This document shows positions 1-8,116 of a stretch of 64,000 nucleotides of DNA, one piece after another; positions within the stretch are counted from its first letter, which is position 1; every line of letters begins with the position of its first letter. This DNA comes from JACWAE01 sp963847595 (GTDB taxonomy: Bacteria; Chloroflexota; Dehalococcoidia; SZUA-161), in the NCBI GenBank assembly GCA_963847595.1, contig CAWKAJ010000003.1, positions 332,528-396,527 of the forward strand. The letters run 5' to 3'. A program made the position numbers and the translations under genes. The notes beneath the pieces are model-generated. The model did no database searches. It saw only the letters and a program-made list of their open reading frames with translations, and was not told the DNA's origin.

Positions 1-747
1 ACCAGGAAGAAGCCCGTAGTCATTATGAAGGCAGGGCGCACGGCAGCAGGAGCTAGGGCAGCGTGGTCGCACACTGCGGCTCTAGCTGGGTCAGATGTTA
101 TCTCCGAGGTAGCTTTCAGGCAATCCGGCGTGATAAGAGTAGAAGAGGTGAACGAATTAATAGATGTGGCATTGGTTCTTCTGGGGCAGCCGCTGCCTCG
201 AGGCAGGAGGGTAGGGGTGCTTTCGGCGGGCGGCGGCGCAGCCGTGATAGCTGCGGATGCTTTGATGAAACACGATCTGGAATTGCCGCAGCTATCGCAA
301 ACCACTATAAAGAAGCTAGACTCCTTGTTGCCGTCGAGGTGGTCCCACGGTAATCCTGTCGAGACTGGCGGAGACCCGTTCAGTTACTCGTGCCTTTGGG
401 CGCTGATTGAGGACGAAAACGTGGATGCTGCTTTGGTAATAGGCGGCGGGGGAGTGACTGGCAGCTATGCCAAATGGGTCAGTCTCCCAGCCTCGGTCAG
501 TGGTCAAATAGACCAATGGTTAGAGGATGCAGAGGTCAGTGAATTAGATGACGTGGACAAATCGGTGGAACTGATGAAGAAATATCAGAAGCCGATAATC
601 TTTGCGAATATGGGTGTTCCAACTCCTAGAAGAGGGAAAATCTACGAGAAGCTGCAGCAGAAATACATCATACCCTTTCTTACGCCGGAGAGGGCGGCTA
701 AAGCGCTTTCTCACCTGGTGCAGTATAGAGAATACGTTCGAGGATGA
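1..747 (+). CDS. ADP-forming acyl-CoA synthetase alpha subunit, 3' part only
   Basis: The frame is open from the first base, so the N-terminus lies outside the window. The visible 249 residues match the second and third domains of the NDP-forming acetyl/acyl-CoA synthetase alpha subunit (AcdA type). The run KPVVIMKAGRTAAGARAAWS followed by HTAALAGSD is the typical glycine/histidine-rich segment, and SHT should hold the phosphohistidine of this family (family knowledge). The GGGGVTG turn is in the following succinyl-CoA ligase-like domain. Such enzymes make ATP from an acyl-CoA, ADP and phosphate, or activate acids in reverse. No ATP-grasp domain follows in frame, so this is either a stand-alone alpha subunit or the ATP-grasp domain lies upstream. 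A TGA ends it at 745-747. Family assignment is firm; substrate is unknown. Confidence 0.85.
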   Translation, partial: TRKKPVVIMKAGRTAAGARAAWSHTAALAGSDVISEVAFRQSGVIRVEEVNELIDVALVLLGQPLPRGRRVGVLSAGGGAAVIAADALMKHDLELPQLSQTTIKKLDSLLPSRWSHGNPVETGGDPFSYSCLWALIEDENVDAALVIGGGGVTGSYAKWVSLPASVSGQIDQWLEDAEVSELDDVDKSVELMKKYQKPIIFANMGVPTPRRGKIYEKLQQKYIIPFLTPERAAKALSHLVQYREYVRG

Positions 748-801
748 GGAGAAAGCCTTTCGGACGCCATCACGTTTCAAAGCCTTTTTACGTTAGAATT
801 G

Positions 802-810
802 TGCTATAAT
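802..810 (+). promoter_or_regulatory. Extended -10 promoter of the HgdB-like/activase operon
   Basis: TGC followed by a consensus TATAAT (805-810) forms an extended -10 box 68 bases before the ATG at 878. No good -35 is visible 17 bases upstream, as is usual for extended -10 promoters. It lies in the 130-base gap after the preceding gene, so it probably drives the next two genes. Confidence 0.5.
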
Positions 811-877
811 AGCGGCAATAATCGCAAGCGTATGGCATGATAGTAGGTTCGCAGACAAGAATTATCGGTGTGATGAG

Positions 878-3001
878 ATGAGGATAGGTATTCCGAGGGG
901 GCTGCTCTACTACCAATACTTCCCGATGTGGAAGACATTCTTCGAAACATTGGGGGCGGAGGTGGTAGTGTCCCCGGCGACCACACAGGAGATGCTTGAC
1001 CAGGGATGCTCGAGAGCTGTGGGCGACATTTGCCTCCCGGTCAAGGTTTTCTGTGGCCATGCACTCTCTCTGGCAGGCAAGTGCGATTACGTGTTCGTGC
1101 CATCGATTCACAGCCCGCGGCGTGGAGTCTACAACTGTCCAAAATTTATCGGCTTGCCCGACATCGTTAGAGCAGCGGTTCCTGAATGTCCTCCTATTCT
1201 TGACCCTGACATCGATGCCAACATGGGCAAGAAACCCTTCTATGAGGCCGCCTATAAGCTGGGCTCTATGTTTACACAGGCTCGACCAGAAATCGAGAAT
1301 GCGATGAACAAAGCCCTGGAGGCGAATCGAGCATATTCTGCTCAAATGGAGCGCGATGGATTGACTCCGGTTCAGTCGATAGAGGCGATGTTCCCGGAGT
1401 ATCGAGTTGAGACCAGAGGCAATGGCTCTAACCCTGTCATCACTGTTGCAGTAATTGGGCATCGCTATCTGCTGTATGATGAGCACGTTAGTAATCGCCT
1501 TGTGCAACGCCTAACCAAGCTTGGTGTCAAGACCGTTTTTGCGGAGATGGTTGAAGAAGCTCGGCTCAGCGCCTCGATGCTGGAACTGGTGGACAAGCCT
1601 TACTGGGGATATGAGGAGGAAATCGTCGGCGCAGGAGCCCACTATATACTGAGCGATGCCGATGGCATAATCTCTGCGGCGGCGTTTGGCTGCGGCCCGG
1701 ACTCGGTAATGCTGGAGCTAGTACAGCGCGCGGCCAGGCGATTGAACAAGCCTTTCCTCAAGCTTATACTCGATGAGCACACTGCGGAGGGAGGCCTGGT
1801 TACTAGGCTGGAAGCTTTTGTCGACATGGTCCGTCGGACAAAGCGGCCGGCCGTGAAGTACGTTCATCTCGCACGTCCCCTCGGAGAAGAGAAGGACGGG
1901 ATCAGCGTTCTGGGCCTACCCAACATGAGAACAATCGCTCCTGCGTTCAGGGTGCCGGCGAAGTTGGTTGACATAAAGCTTATCGTGCCCACTGTTACCA
2001 AGAACACTCTTTCTCTGGGCACGAGATACTCTCCTGAATTCGTCTGTCTCCCCTTCAAGGTCATCCTGGGCTGCTTTATCGAGTGCCTGGAGGCTGGTGC
2101 AGACACTTTGTTCATGGTCACCAGCTCCAATGCCTGTCGAATGGGATATTATTCCAAGGTGCACGAAGAAATCTTGCGTGACCTTGGATATGAGTTCAAG
2201 TTTCTCCTGCACCGGAGTTCAGACAAAGGCATACTGGGCGTTTTGAGGACCGTCAGAAGGTGCACTAACCACGCTCCCTGGCGCAACGTTGTCGCTGCCT
2301 ATCTCCTGGCGACTGGGAAGATGAAGGCGCTGGATGATCTGGAGAGAAAGATAGTAAAAGTTCGTCCTGTAGCGCAGGACAAGGCGCTAACCGAGCGCGT
2401 CTTTCACGAGGCGATTGATGCAATCGATGAGGCAACAGGCATCCTTTCATTAAGGCAGGCAGTGCATACTTATCTCAAAAAGTTGGACCAGTTGCCCAGA
2501 GACCCCTCGATTGTGCCGCTTAGGGTTGGCATCGTCGGTGAGATGTATGTAGTTCTGGAACCTTTCTGCAACTTGAATCTGGAGGTAGAGCTGGGCAAGC
2601 TAGGCGTGGAAGTGATGCGGACGAAGGCGACCTATTTATCTGAGTGGACAAGTATCAAGTCTTACATGGGTGTGCTCAACAGTGAGAAGAAAAAGATGGC
2701 ACACTATGCTTACCCTTACCTCAAGCGCGATGTGGGTGGACACGGACTGGAATCGGTGGCGGAGAAGGTGCGTTTGGCGCGCGAAGGATACGATGGCGTG
2801 GTGCATTTAACGCCCTTCACCTGTATGCCTGAAACCATAGCTCAGAACATTATGCCCACAACGAAGGAAAAAATACCGGTGCTGACCATAATCTGCGATG
2901 AACAGGCAACGAAGACGGGCATGCTGACCAGATTAGAAGCGTTTGTTGATCTCCTGGAACTCAGGCGACGGAGTAATTATAAGAAGCAAGTCCCAGTCTA
3001 A
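878..3001 (+). CDS. Two-domain HgdB-like (DUF2229) acyl-CoA dehydratase activase-associated protein
   Basis: A 707-residue protein of the DUF2229/2-hydroxyacyl-CoA dehydratase-related family. The N-terminus (MRIGIPRGLLYYQYFPMW) is the family signature. A first Cys-containing block with GDICLPVKVFCGHAL lies near residues 45-65. A second, related block (EFVCLPFKVILGCFIECLEA) lies near 385-405, so the protein looks internally duplicated. Several cysteines in both halves could ligate an Fe-S cluster. In HgdC/BcrA-type systems the ATPase passes a low-potential electron to a dehydratase or reductase. Here the ATPase gene follows after 9 bases, so the two are co-translated partners. No classical HgdA/HgdB pair is present, and the true substrate is not known. 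Function beyond redox partner of the activase is inference. Confidence 0.75.
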   Translation: MRIGIPRGLLYYQYFPMWKTFFETLGAEVVVSPATTQEMLDQGCSRAVGDICLPVKVFCGHALSLAGKCDYVFVPSIHSPRRGVYNCPKFIGLPDIVRAAVPECPPILDPDIDANMGKKPFYEAAYKLGSMFTQARPEIENAMNKALEANRAYSAQMERDGLTPVQSIEAMFPEYRVETRGNGSNPVITVAVIGHRYLLYDEHVSNRLVQRLTKLGVKTVFAEMVEEARLSASMLELVDKPYWGYEEEIVGAGAHYILSDADGIISAAAFGCGPDSVMLELVQRAARRLNKPFLKLILDEHTAEGGLVTRLEAFVDMVRRTKRPAVKYVHLARPLGEEKDGISVLGLPNMRTIAPAFRVPAKLVDIKLIVPTVTKNTLSLGTRYSPEFVCLPFKVILGCFIECLEAGADTLFMVTSSNACRMGYYSKVHEEILRDLGYEFKFLLHRSSDKGILGVLRTVRRCTNHAPWRNVVAAYLLATGKMKALDDLERKIVKVRPVAQDKALTERVFHEAIDAIDEATGILSLRQAVHTYLKKLDQLPRDPSIVPLRVGIVGEMYVVLEPFCNLNLEVELGKLGVEVMRTKATYLSEWTSIKSYMGVLNSEKKKMAHYAYPYLKRDVGGHGLESVAEKVRLAREGYDGVVHLTPFTCMPETIAQNIMPTTKEKIPVLTIICDEQATKTGMLTRLEAFVDLLELRRRSNYKKQVPV

Positions 3002-3010
3002 GGAGAACCC

Positions 3011-3979
3011 ATGGAAGCCTATTTGGGTGTTGACGTTGGTTCGGTAACTACCAAGTTCGCCGTGTTGGATAAGGACGACCAACTCGTCACTGCTCTCTAC
3101 ATATTGACTCAAGGCAAGCCGATTGAAATGGTGCAGCAGGGGCTGAAACAAATTCAAGAGCTACTGCCGAAGGACATTGAGATCCGGGGAGTCGCTACCA
3201 CCGGCAGCGCTCGCTACCTGGCCGGCGTAATCCTCGGCGCTGATTTGGTCAAAAATGAGATTACCACTCATGCCGTGGCCGCACTCTCCCGCATTCCTGA
3301 GGTACAGACTGTAATGGAAATCGGCGGGCAGGACAGCAAGATTATCGTCATCCGAGACGGGGTGGTAACCGATTTCGCTATGAACACGGTCTGCGCTGCC
3401 GGTACGGGCAGCTTCCTCGACCACCAGGCGCTGCGGCTGAATATGAACATTTCTGAGTTCAGTCAGCGGGCACTGGAGAGCAAGAATGCGGTGCACATTG
3501 CGGGGCGGTGCACGGTTTTCGCCGAATCGGACATGGTTCACAAACAGCAAATGGGATACCGCATTGAGGACATTATCTATGGATTGTGCCAGGCATTGGT
3601 GCGAAACTATCTCAATAATGTCGGCCTGGGGAAAGAGATCAAGCCCCCGATAGCTTTCCAGGGCGGAGTAGCTTTTAACAAGGGCATTGTAAAGGCTTTT
3701 CGAGAGGAACTCCGCACTGAGATAATTGTCCCGCCTCACCATGAGGTTATGGGAGCGATAGGTGCAGCGCTGCTGGTTCATGAAGATGTGGTCAAGGGCA
3801 GCCTTGCGACCAAGTTCCAGGGGTTCCGTGTCAGCGACGCCAAGTACCGTACCTCTTCGTTTGAATGCAAGGCCTGCCCCAACATCTGCGAGATAGCTCG
3901 ACTTTCGGAGAATGGCCATGTCCTGGCGCAGTGGGGCGGTCGGTGTGACCTGTGGGAGAGAACCTCAGCGAAGCAATAG
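3011..3979 (+). CDS. Acyl-CoA dehydratase activase (BadF/BadG/BcrA/HgdC ATPase family)
   Basis: 322 residues with the ASKHA ATPase fold: phosphate-1 loop GVDVGSVTTK near residue 6, the IGGQDSK block near 104-110, and a GGVAFNKGIVKA adenosine motif near 230. Cys128 (CAAGTGSFLDHQA) and Cys167 (GRCTVFAESDMVH) are the conserved ligands of the [4Fe-4S] cluster that bridges the homodimer in HgdC. The enzyme couples ATP hydrolysis to injection of one low-potential electron into a dehydratase or reductase, chemistry found in anaerobes. The C-terminus carries a further Cys-rich tail (CKACPNIC and GGRC), beyond the usual core and shared by one subgroup. It is co-transcribed with the HgdB-like protein 9 bases upstream. 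Confidence 0.9.
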   Translation: MEAYLGVDVGSVTTKFAVLDKDDQLVTALYILTQGKPIEMVQQGLKQIQELLPKDIEIRGVATTGSARYLAGVILGADLVKNEITTHAVAALSRIPEVQTVMEIGGQDSKIIVIRDGVVTDFAMNTVCAAGTGSFLDHQALRLNMNISEFSQRALESKNAVHIAGRCTVFAESDMVHKQQMGYRIEDIIYGLCQALVRNYLNNVGLGKEIKPPIAFQGGVAFNKGIVKAFREELRTEIIVPPHHEVMGAIGAALLVHEDVVKGSLATKFQGFRVSDAKYRTSSFECKACPNICEIARLSENGHVLAQWGGRCDLWERTSAKQ

Positions 3980-4468
3980 AGGGGTCGGGTTTTCGGGTAT
4001 AGCGCAGCCCGAGTTTTATGGCGCATGAATTATTCAATTTTGGGGTCGCCGGACGCCGGGATTTCGCGGGCCGTGATCAGCTTCAGCCGAACGCAGCGGG
4101 GACCGTCTGAGTAAAAAGCATCCCTATGTTGAGGGGCACTATCCCCAAAACGAATTCCCACGAACGAAACCCCACATATTCAATTTTCCGGGGCTTGCCA
4201 AGAGCTTTGTGCAACCAGCAATCAGCTCAAAGCTATCAGCCCACAAATGTGAGGCTCAGTAGATGCTGTTTGCGGCTCTTGAATTTGGTCGGGATCTGTG
4301 TACATTCAGTCCCGATGTAATGGGGGAATTATAGAACATTAGTGCTGATATTGTCAAGGGGAAGATGTCGCTGGCTCCAATTCAAGAATATGCGCATATC
4401 ATAGTAATGAAATTAATAGATTTGTTATTCGTAGAGTACCAATAAGTTAAGAAAGTGCAGCGGTAAGT
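3980..4468. other. Intergenic region after the activase operon
   Basis: 489 bases without a credible gene. A weak hairpin (TCGGG at 3993-3997 with CCCGA at 4008-4012, then GTTTT) may terminate the activase operon. The rest contains two copies of ATTCAATTTT about 150 bases apart and becomes AT-rich toward 4400. No RNA gene was recognised. Confidence 0.4.
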
Positions 4469-5203
4469 TTAAAAATCGGCAAATGATTTATCATTCATAT
4501 AATCTGGAAAAGTGTAAGCGCCAGTGACTTGTAACCAACACCTTTCGCCTTCGCCTTTTATTCTTTCCCAAGGCCGGGCTAGTCCAAGGCGGAGATACAG
4601 GCGTTCGGCGTTTTGAAGCAAGGCGACTAATTCTGTTTTAACTTCAATATTATTGCGTCCCTGTTTCCGTACCAATGCGAAACATCGGTTCCACAATGTT
4701 AAATCACTCGTAGGGCAATCAAATTTACAACCAAGGCCGTCTTTAAAAATTAATCGTGGTTTTATTTGTCTAGGTGTCAATTCTATGTTGACAATGGTAA
4801 CTACCGAAAGAGTAGCAATTGACCTAGTTTTGGCACCAGGCTTAACCCAACTGTTTTCTTGAAGAAACCCCCCATAAATTTCGCTTACCGAAACATAGGA
4901 ATTAAGTTGAAGCGCACTCTCCCACTCTTTGTCATTGCACAATCCCTTTCCCTTAATAGAAGCTGGATTGAAAATCATGTCTTCGATATGTGGCGATTGG
5001 CACGCAATTGGGTATAAATCAAACTCTACTTTGGCTCTAGGTCGTATTAAAACATTGCCACCAGGGTTAAAAAGGTACTTTTTGAGGAACCCCCCTTGAC
5101 ACACGGGACGTATGCAAATACCAGCCTCATCAATGCCAACTACACATACTTCGTTACCGTTTGGCATTTGTGTTAAATCGGTTATTATCAGCGTTTTCTT
5201 CAT
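4469..5203 (-). CDS. Dual OB-domain protein of the DUF488 cassette
   Basis: 244 residues, third gene of an AT-rich minus-strand cassette, 10 bases after the preceding DUF488 gene. I assign it to the dual-OB-containing family from its beginning (MKKTLIITDLTQMPNGNEVC, then GICIRPVCQGG), the PGGNVLIRPRAKVEFDL segment and its pairing with DUF488. OB folds usually bind nucleic acid or nucleotides; nothing here tells which. There is no signal peptide or membrane segment, so it is cytoplasmic. Its cysteines are not arranged as an obvious metal site. The family's biochemical role is unknown to me. Placement with DUF488 genes and foreign-looking base composition suggest a transferred accessory function. 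Confidence 0.6.
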   Translation of the reverse strand: MKKTLIITDLTQMPNGNEVCVVGIDEAGICIRPVCQGGFLKKYLFNPGGNVLIRPRAKVEFDLYPIACQSPHIEDMIFNPASIKGKGLCNDKEWESALQLNSYVSVSEIYGGFLQENSWVKPGAKTRSIATLSVVTIVNIELTPRQIKPRLIFKDGLGCKFDCPTSDLTLWNRCFALVRKQGRNNIEVKTELVALLQNAERLYLRLGLARPWERIKGEGERCWLQVTGAYTFPDYMNDKSFADF

Positions 5204-5213
5204 GTGATCTTAC

Positions 5214-5654
5214 TTAGAGATGCACGATTCTTAAATTTAATGACTTCATTTTTTTTGCTAAATATTCGGCCGCGAGACGCCGGTGACAACGATCAGGCTT
5301 AGGCTCACTACAAAGAAGTACAATGCCCTCTTGAAGCAGTTTAGGATTAATCTGCTTCTCCGCTTGGCGTCTCTTAATTAGTGCCATATAAAGTCGCTCA
5401 TAGTTTGCCCAATTGTGGGTTTTTCGATAATCATCGAGTAAGGTTTTTTCGGGTGCCAATTCTTGTATTTCGTGATACTCCATATCAAGTAATTTTTTTA
5501 AGAAATATCGCAAATCATCACGTTTAGTAAATCCTACTAGCTGTGACACGTTGTTAAGTCGTATATCTATTAGATGCTTAGCCCGAGATTCTCCTAAGAT
5601 TCTGAAGAATTCCTCGGCTGACTTTTTTGTGAAACCAATAGTGTATATAGTCAA
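5214..5654 (-). CDS. DUF488 family protein (second copy in cassette)
   Basis: 146 residues beginning MTIYTIGFTKKSAEEFF, the characteristic DUF488 start (family form: YTIGHS). A conserved Cys-His block near the C-terminus, LLCSEPKPDRCHRRLAAEYL, is the family's signature and probable active or metal-binding site. An Asp-Ile-Arg (DIRLNN) follows the first strand-helix unit, also typical. It lies 7 bases after the other DUF488 gene and 10 bases before the dual-OB gene, so the three are one transcript. The two DUF488 proteins are clearly diverged from each other, so this is not a recent duplication. DUF488 has no firmly established reaction; I give none. Confidence 0.8.
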   Translation of the reverse strand: MTIYTIGFTKKSAEEFFRILGESRAKHLIDIRLNNVSQLVGFTKRDDLRYFLKKLLDMEYHEIQELAPEKTLLDDYRKTHNWANYERLYMALIKRRQAEKQINPKLLQEGIVLLCSEPKPDRCHRRLAAEYLAKKMKSLNLRIVHL

Positions 5655-5661
5655 TTGACGC

Positions 5662-6177
5662 TCACAATGGCAATATGTATTGACTCGCTATAACTCCTGC
5701 CCTTTCCTTTAAGAGTTCTTCATCAGTTTGAATTCTATCATCACCGCGAATGTGCAGTATTTGTACTCCTTCTTGACTCAAAGCATCACCAACAAGCAAA
5801 CTACGATGGCAGTGAACAGGACTTTCCTCAGCACACATCAAACAAATCCTAGATTTCTTTGAGCCTATTACCAAACGAGAAATGCTGCGCTTGAAGGTCT
5901 CTTTTTGGCGTATGATTCGATAATCTACTTTACCGGTTTGTGGGTCGTAACAATCGGGGTCAGAAGGATGGCCACCTAATGTGTCACCCATGTATATATA
6001 TTTAATACCCTTTGCCGTTAAGGTTTCTTTAAGATTTTGACTATTCGCGAATGAAACCCAGCCACTATTTGGGTTACTTCGTATGTCAACAAGAAATTCC
6101 ACCTTGGCCATCTCAAGCAATCTGGTGAATGCTTCAGGCGAAGAATTACTGTGGCCTATTGTATATATGAGTTGCAT
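5662..6177 (-). CDS. DUF488 family protein (first copy in cassette)
   Basis: 171 residues from the ATG at 6177, chosen because MQLIYTIGHSN is the normal DUF488 N-terminus; the frame stays open to 6261 but the extra 28 residues have no family support. Signature elements: YTIGHSN at the start, VDIRSNP near 35, LGGHPSD near 70, and the Cys-His block CLMCAEESPVHCHRSLL near 120-136. It is the first gene of the three-gene cassette. No strong ribosome binding site is visible. Function is unknown; the conserved cysteines and histidine suggest a catalytic or metal site. Confidence 0.8.
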   Translation of the reverse strand: MQLIYTIGHSNSSPEAFTRLLEMAKVEFLVDIRSNPNSGWVSFANSQNLKETLTAKGIKYIYMGDTLGGHPSDPDCYDPQTGKVDYRIIRQKETFKRSISRLVIGSKKSRICLMCAEESPVHCHRSLLVGDALSQEGVQILHIRGDDRIQTDEELLKERAGVIASQYILPL

Positions 6178-6261
6178 AAAGATATCTTTTAAGATCATTA
6201 TTTTAATCATAAGATAACATAAATCCTCTTTGTAAACAATCGGTGTTATGAGCGAGGGCAC

Positions 6262-6730
6262 ATTGGACTGTGCCCCTCCACGTCGTGACGGGAGTCACGA
6301 TGCTACGTAAAAGGGCGAGGAAACCTCGCCCCTACATTTTGGGGCACAGAGGTTTGTGCCCCTACACGGCTTGGAGCGGATGCTCCAAGCTACCCGTCAG
6401 GGCGTTCAGTTGAACGCCCCTACGACGCTGGGGGCTAAATCCCCCTTACCCCCTTTAGAAAAGGGGGGATTGGTTTGTGGGGCACCTGGATTCCTGCGCA
6501 AGCAGGAATGGCATTTTGTGGGCCCTTCGACAAGCTCAGGGCGAACGGGTGAATCCCCCCTCACTCTTATCTCTCCCTCAAGGGGCGAGAAGATTTGGGG
6601 CGGTGAGATTGCTTCGTCGTTCTTCCTTAAGGAAGGACTCCTCGCAATGACATAGTTGGGGGCGGGCTGCTATCAAACGGGGATGCGGTCGGGGCCTGAC
6701 CAGGTGTAATCGGAGGGGATGGCGCGAGGT
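6262..6730. repeat. Cluster of short palindromic repeat modules (first cluster)
   Basis: About 370 bases made almost entirely of distinct hairpins joined head to tail: GGGGCGAGG/CCTCGCCCC, GGGGCACA/TGTGCCCC, GCTTGGAGC/GCTCCAAGC, GGGCGTTCA/TGAACGCCC, AATCCCCC/GGGGGATT, ATTCCTGC/GCAGGAAT and CCCTTCGACAAGCTCAGGG. The last module (6607-6653, ATTGCTTCGTC...CTCGCAATGACA) recurs at 12845 and 19321. There is no gene in it. These are intergenic repetitive extragenic palindromes; they may also act as terminators between the DUF488 cassette and the convergently read glycyl radical operon. Confidence 0.75.
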
Positions 6731-7150
6731 TCAGGCTATCCGCTTGCCCGGTGACGGTGTTTGGGAAAGATAGACTTCGTCAACCTTGATGACCCCTACC
6801 TGCTTGATATAGAAATAGACCTTGCCCTTCAGAAACGGCGATTCTTTGGAAAGCGCCTGAGCCATGTCGTATAGCGGCCCGGACCTTTGAAATCCTTCAA
6901 ATGTGCCCTTTACCTGATAGGATGACCAGGGGGCTTTAAAGACTGTTGCCGCAACCTTCCCTGTGCTAATCAGGTTTTTCTTGGTCTTGTTCATCAGCAG
7001 GTCTGCGAATATGAGGACATCCTCGCTCGGTGCCGTGAGCGAAGCGATAAGGGCGCAATTGGGCTTCCCTGCGGCGTCAACGGTAGCCAGGAACTTGACC
7101 GACTCGGGGTCGTTTATGAGGTCCATAACCTGCTTGGGCATCTTAGCCAT
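6731..7150 (-). CDS. Pyridoxamine 5'-phosphate oxidase-like (FMN-binding split-barrel) protein
   Basis: 139 residues from the ATG at 7150, preceded by GGAGGG at good spacing; a further in-frame ATG at 7168 would place the ribosome site inside the gene. The sequence MPKQVMDLINDPESVKFLAT, then AGKPNCALIAS and a KTKKNLISTGKVAATVF segment, fits the small PPOX-type flavin-binding proteins. These often bind FMN or F420 and act as reductases. The gene ends the glycyl radical operon, 25 bases after the activase. Its partner role, for example oxygen or flavin chemistry that protects the radical enzyme, is only inference. Confidence 0.75.
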   Translation of the reverse strand: MAKMPKQVMDLINDPESVKFLATVDAAGKPNCALIASLTAPSEDVLIFADLLMNKTKKNLISTGKVAATVFKAPWSSYQVKGTFEGFQRSGPLYDMAQALSKESPFLKGKVYFYIKQVGVIKVDEVYLSQTPSPGKRIA

Positions 7151-7175
7151 GAGTTTCCCTCCCTCCATCTACCAG

Positions 7176-8102
7176 CTATTTCGACACCGTTTTGGCCTGT
7201 AACCCAAATGATGCTACGAGCCGCTTAAGCTTCTGCATATGTTCGTCGGCAGGGGGTTGAGTGCCTTCAAATACGTAATTGCGGCCCAGTTTCTTGTATT
7301 TGGGCTCTCCCAGCCGATGGAATGGCAATAGGTCTATTTTGGTCACGCTCTCCAAATTACGGGCAAATTGCAGGATACCCCTGATATTATCCTCTCCATC
7401 CGTGTATCCAGGGATAACAGGAACTCTAACAAACATAGGAATTCCTTTGCCAGATATCCTCCTCGCGTTCTCCAGGATCAGCTCAGGGGAAACCCCAGTG
7501 TACTCCGCATGTCTGGCAGGGTCTATCTGTTTCAGGTCGTAGAGTACGAGGTCGACATGCTTCAGGATTTCCTCCAGTTCCTGCCACTTTACATAACCAC
7601 TGGTATCCAATGCTGTATGTATGCCCTGTGCCTGACATTTTCCGAGGAACTCTACGAGGAATTCGGGCTGCATCGTGGGCTCACCACCACCCACCGTAAC
7701 ACCACCACCTGAACTTCGATAAAACAAGGTATCCCTCTCAACCTCGGAAAATACTTCCTCAGCGGTCATGTATTTTCCGATAAGCTCCCTCGCCCCGGTG
7801 GGGCATGCCTCGGCGCACTTCCCGCAACTCCGGCACTTCTTTCTGTCGGTCCGCGAGCCATCCGCAGTGAAGTTGATCGCCCCCTGAGGGCAGGCAGCCA
7901 CACACCCTTTACATCCAATGCACCTGCTATCGTTGAATGCAATCTGGGGGGAAAATTCCTGTCCCTCGGGATTATGACACCACAGGCATCTCAACGGGCA
8001 TCCCTTCAAGAAGACCGTGGTTCTGATACCCGGCCCATCCTCTGTGGAATACCTCTGGATGCTGAATACCAGGCCCCTTTTTCCCTGCGCTTCGCGCTTC
8101 AC
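7176..8102 (-). CDS. Glycyl radical enzyme activating protein (radical SAM)
   Basis: 308 residues. Cys35, Cys39 and Cys42 (CPLRCLWC) bind the radical SAM [4Fe-4S] cluster. Between residues 61-71 and 90-100 are two CxxCxxCxxxC ferredoxin motifs for two further clusters, as in activases of the non-PFL glycyl radical enzymes. GGGEP (near 138) is the SAM-binding motif. The enzyme cleaves S-adenosylmethionine to abstract hydrogen from the glycine of its partner. The partner gene is immediately upstream, 14 bases away, so the pairing is certain. N-terminal STEDGPGIRTTVFLKGCP is the standard activase start. Confidence 0.95.
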   Translation of the reverse strand: MKREAQGKRGLVFSIQRYSTEDGPGIRTTVFLKGCPLRCLWCHNPEGQEFSPQIAFNDSRCIGCKGCVAACPQGAINFTADGSRTDRKKCRSCGKCAEACPTGARELIGKYMTAEEVFSEVERDTLFYRSSGGGVTVGGGEPTMQPEFLVEFLGKCQAQGIHTALDTSGYVKWQELEEILKHVDLVLYDLKQIDPARHAEYTGVSPELILENARRISGKGIPMFVRVPVIPGYTDGEDNIRGILQFARNLESVTKIDLLPFHRLGEPKYKKLGRNYVFEGTQPPADEHMQKLKRLVASFGLQAKTVSK

Positions 8103-8116
8103 TTTCCCTTCTATCC

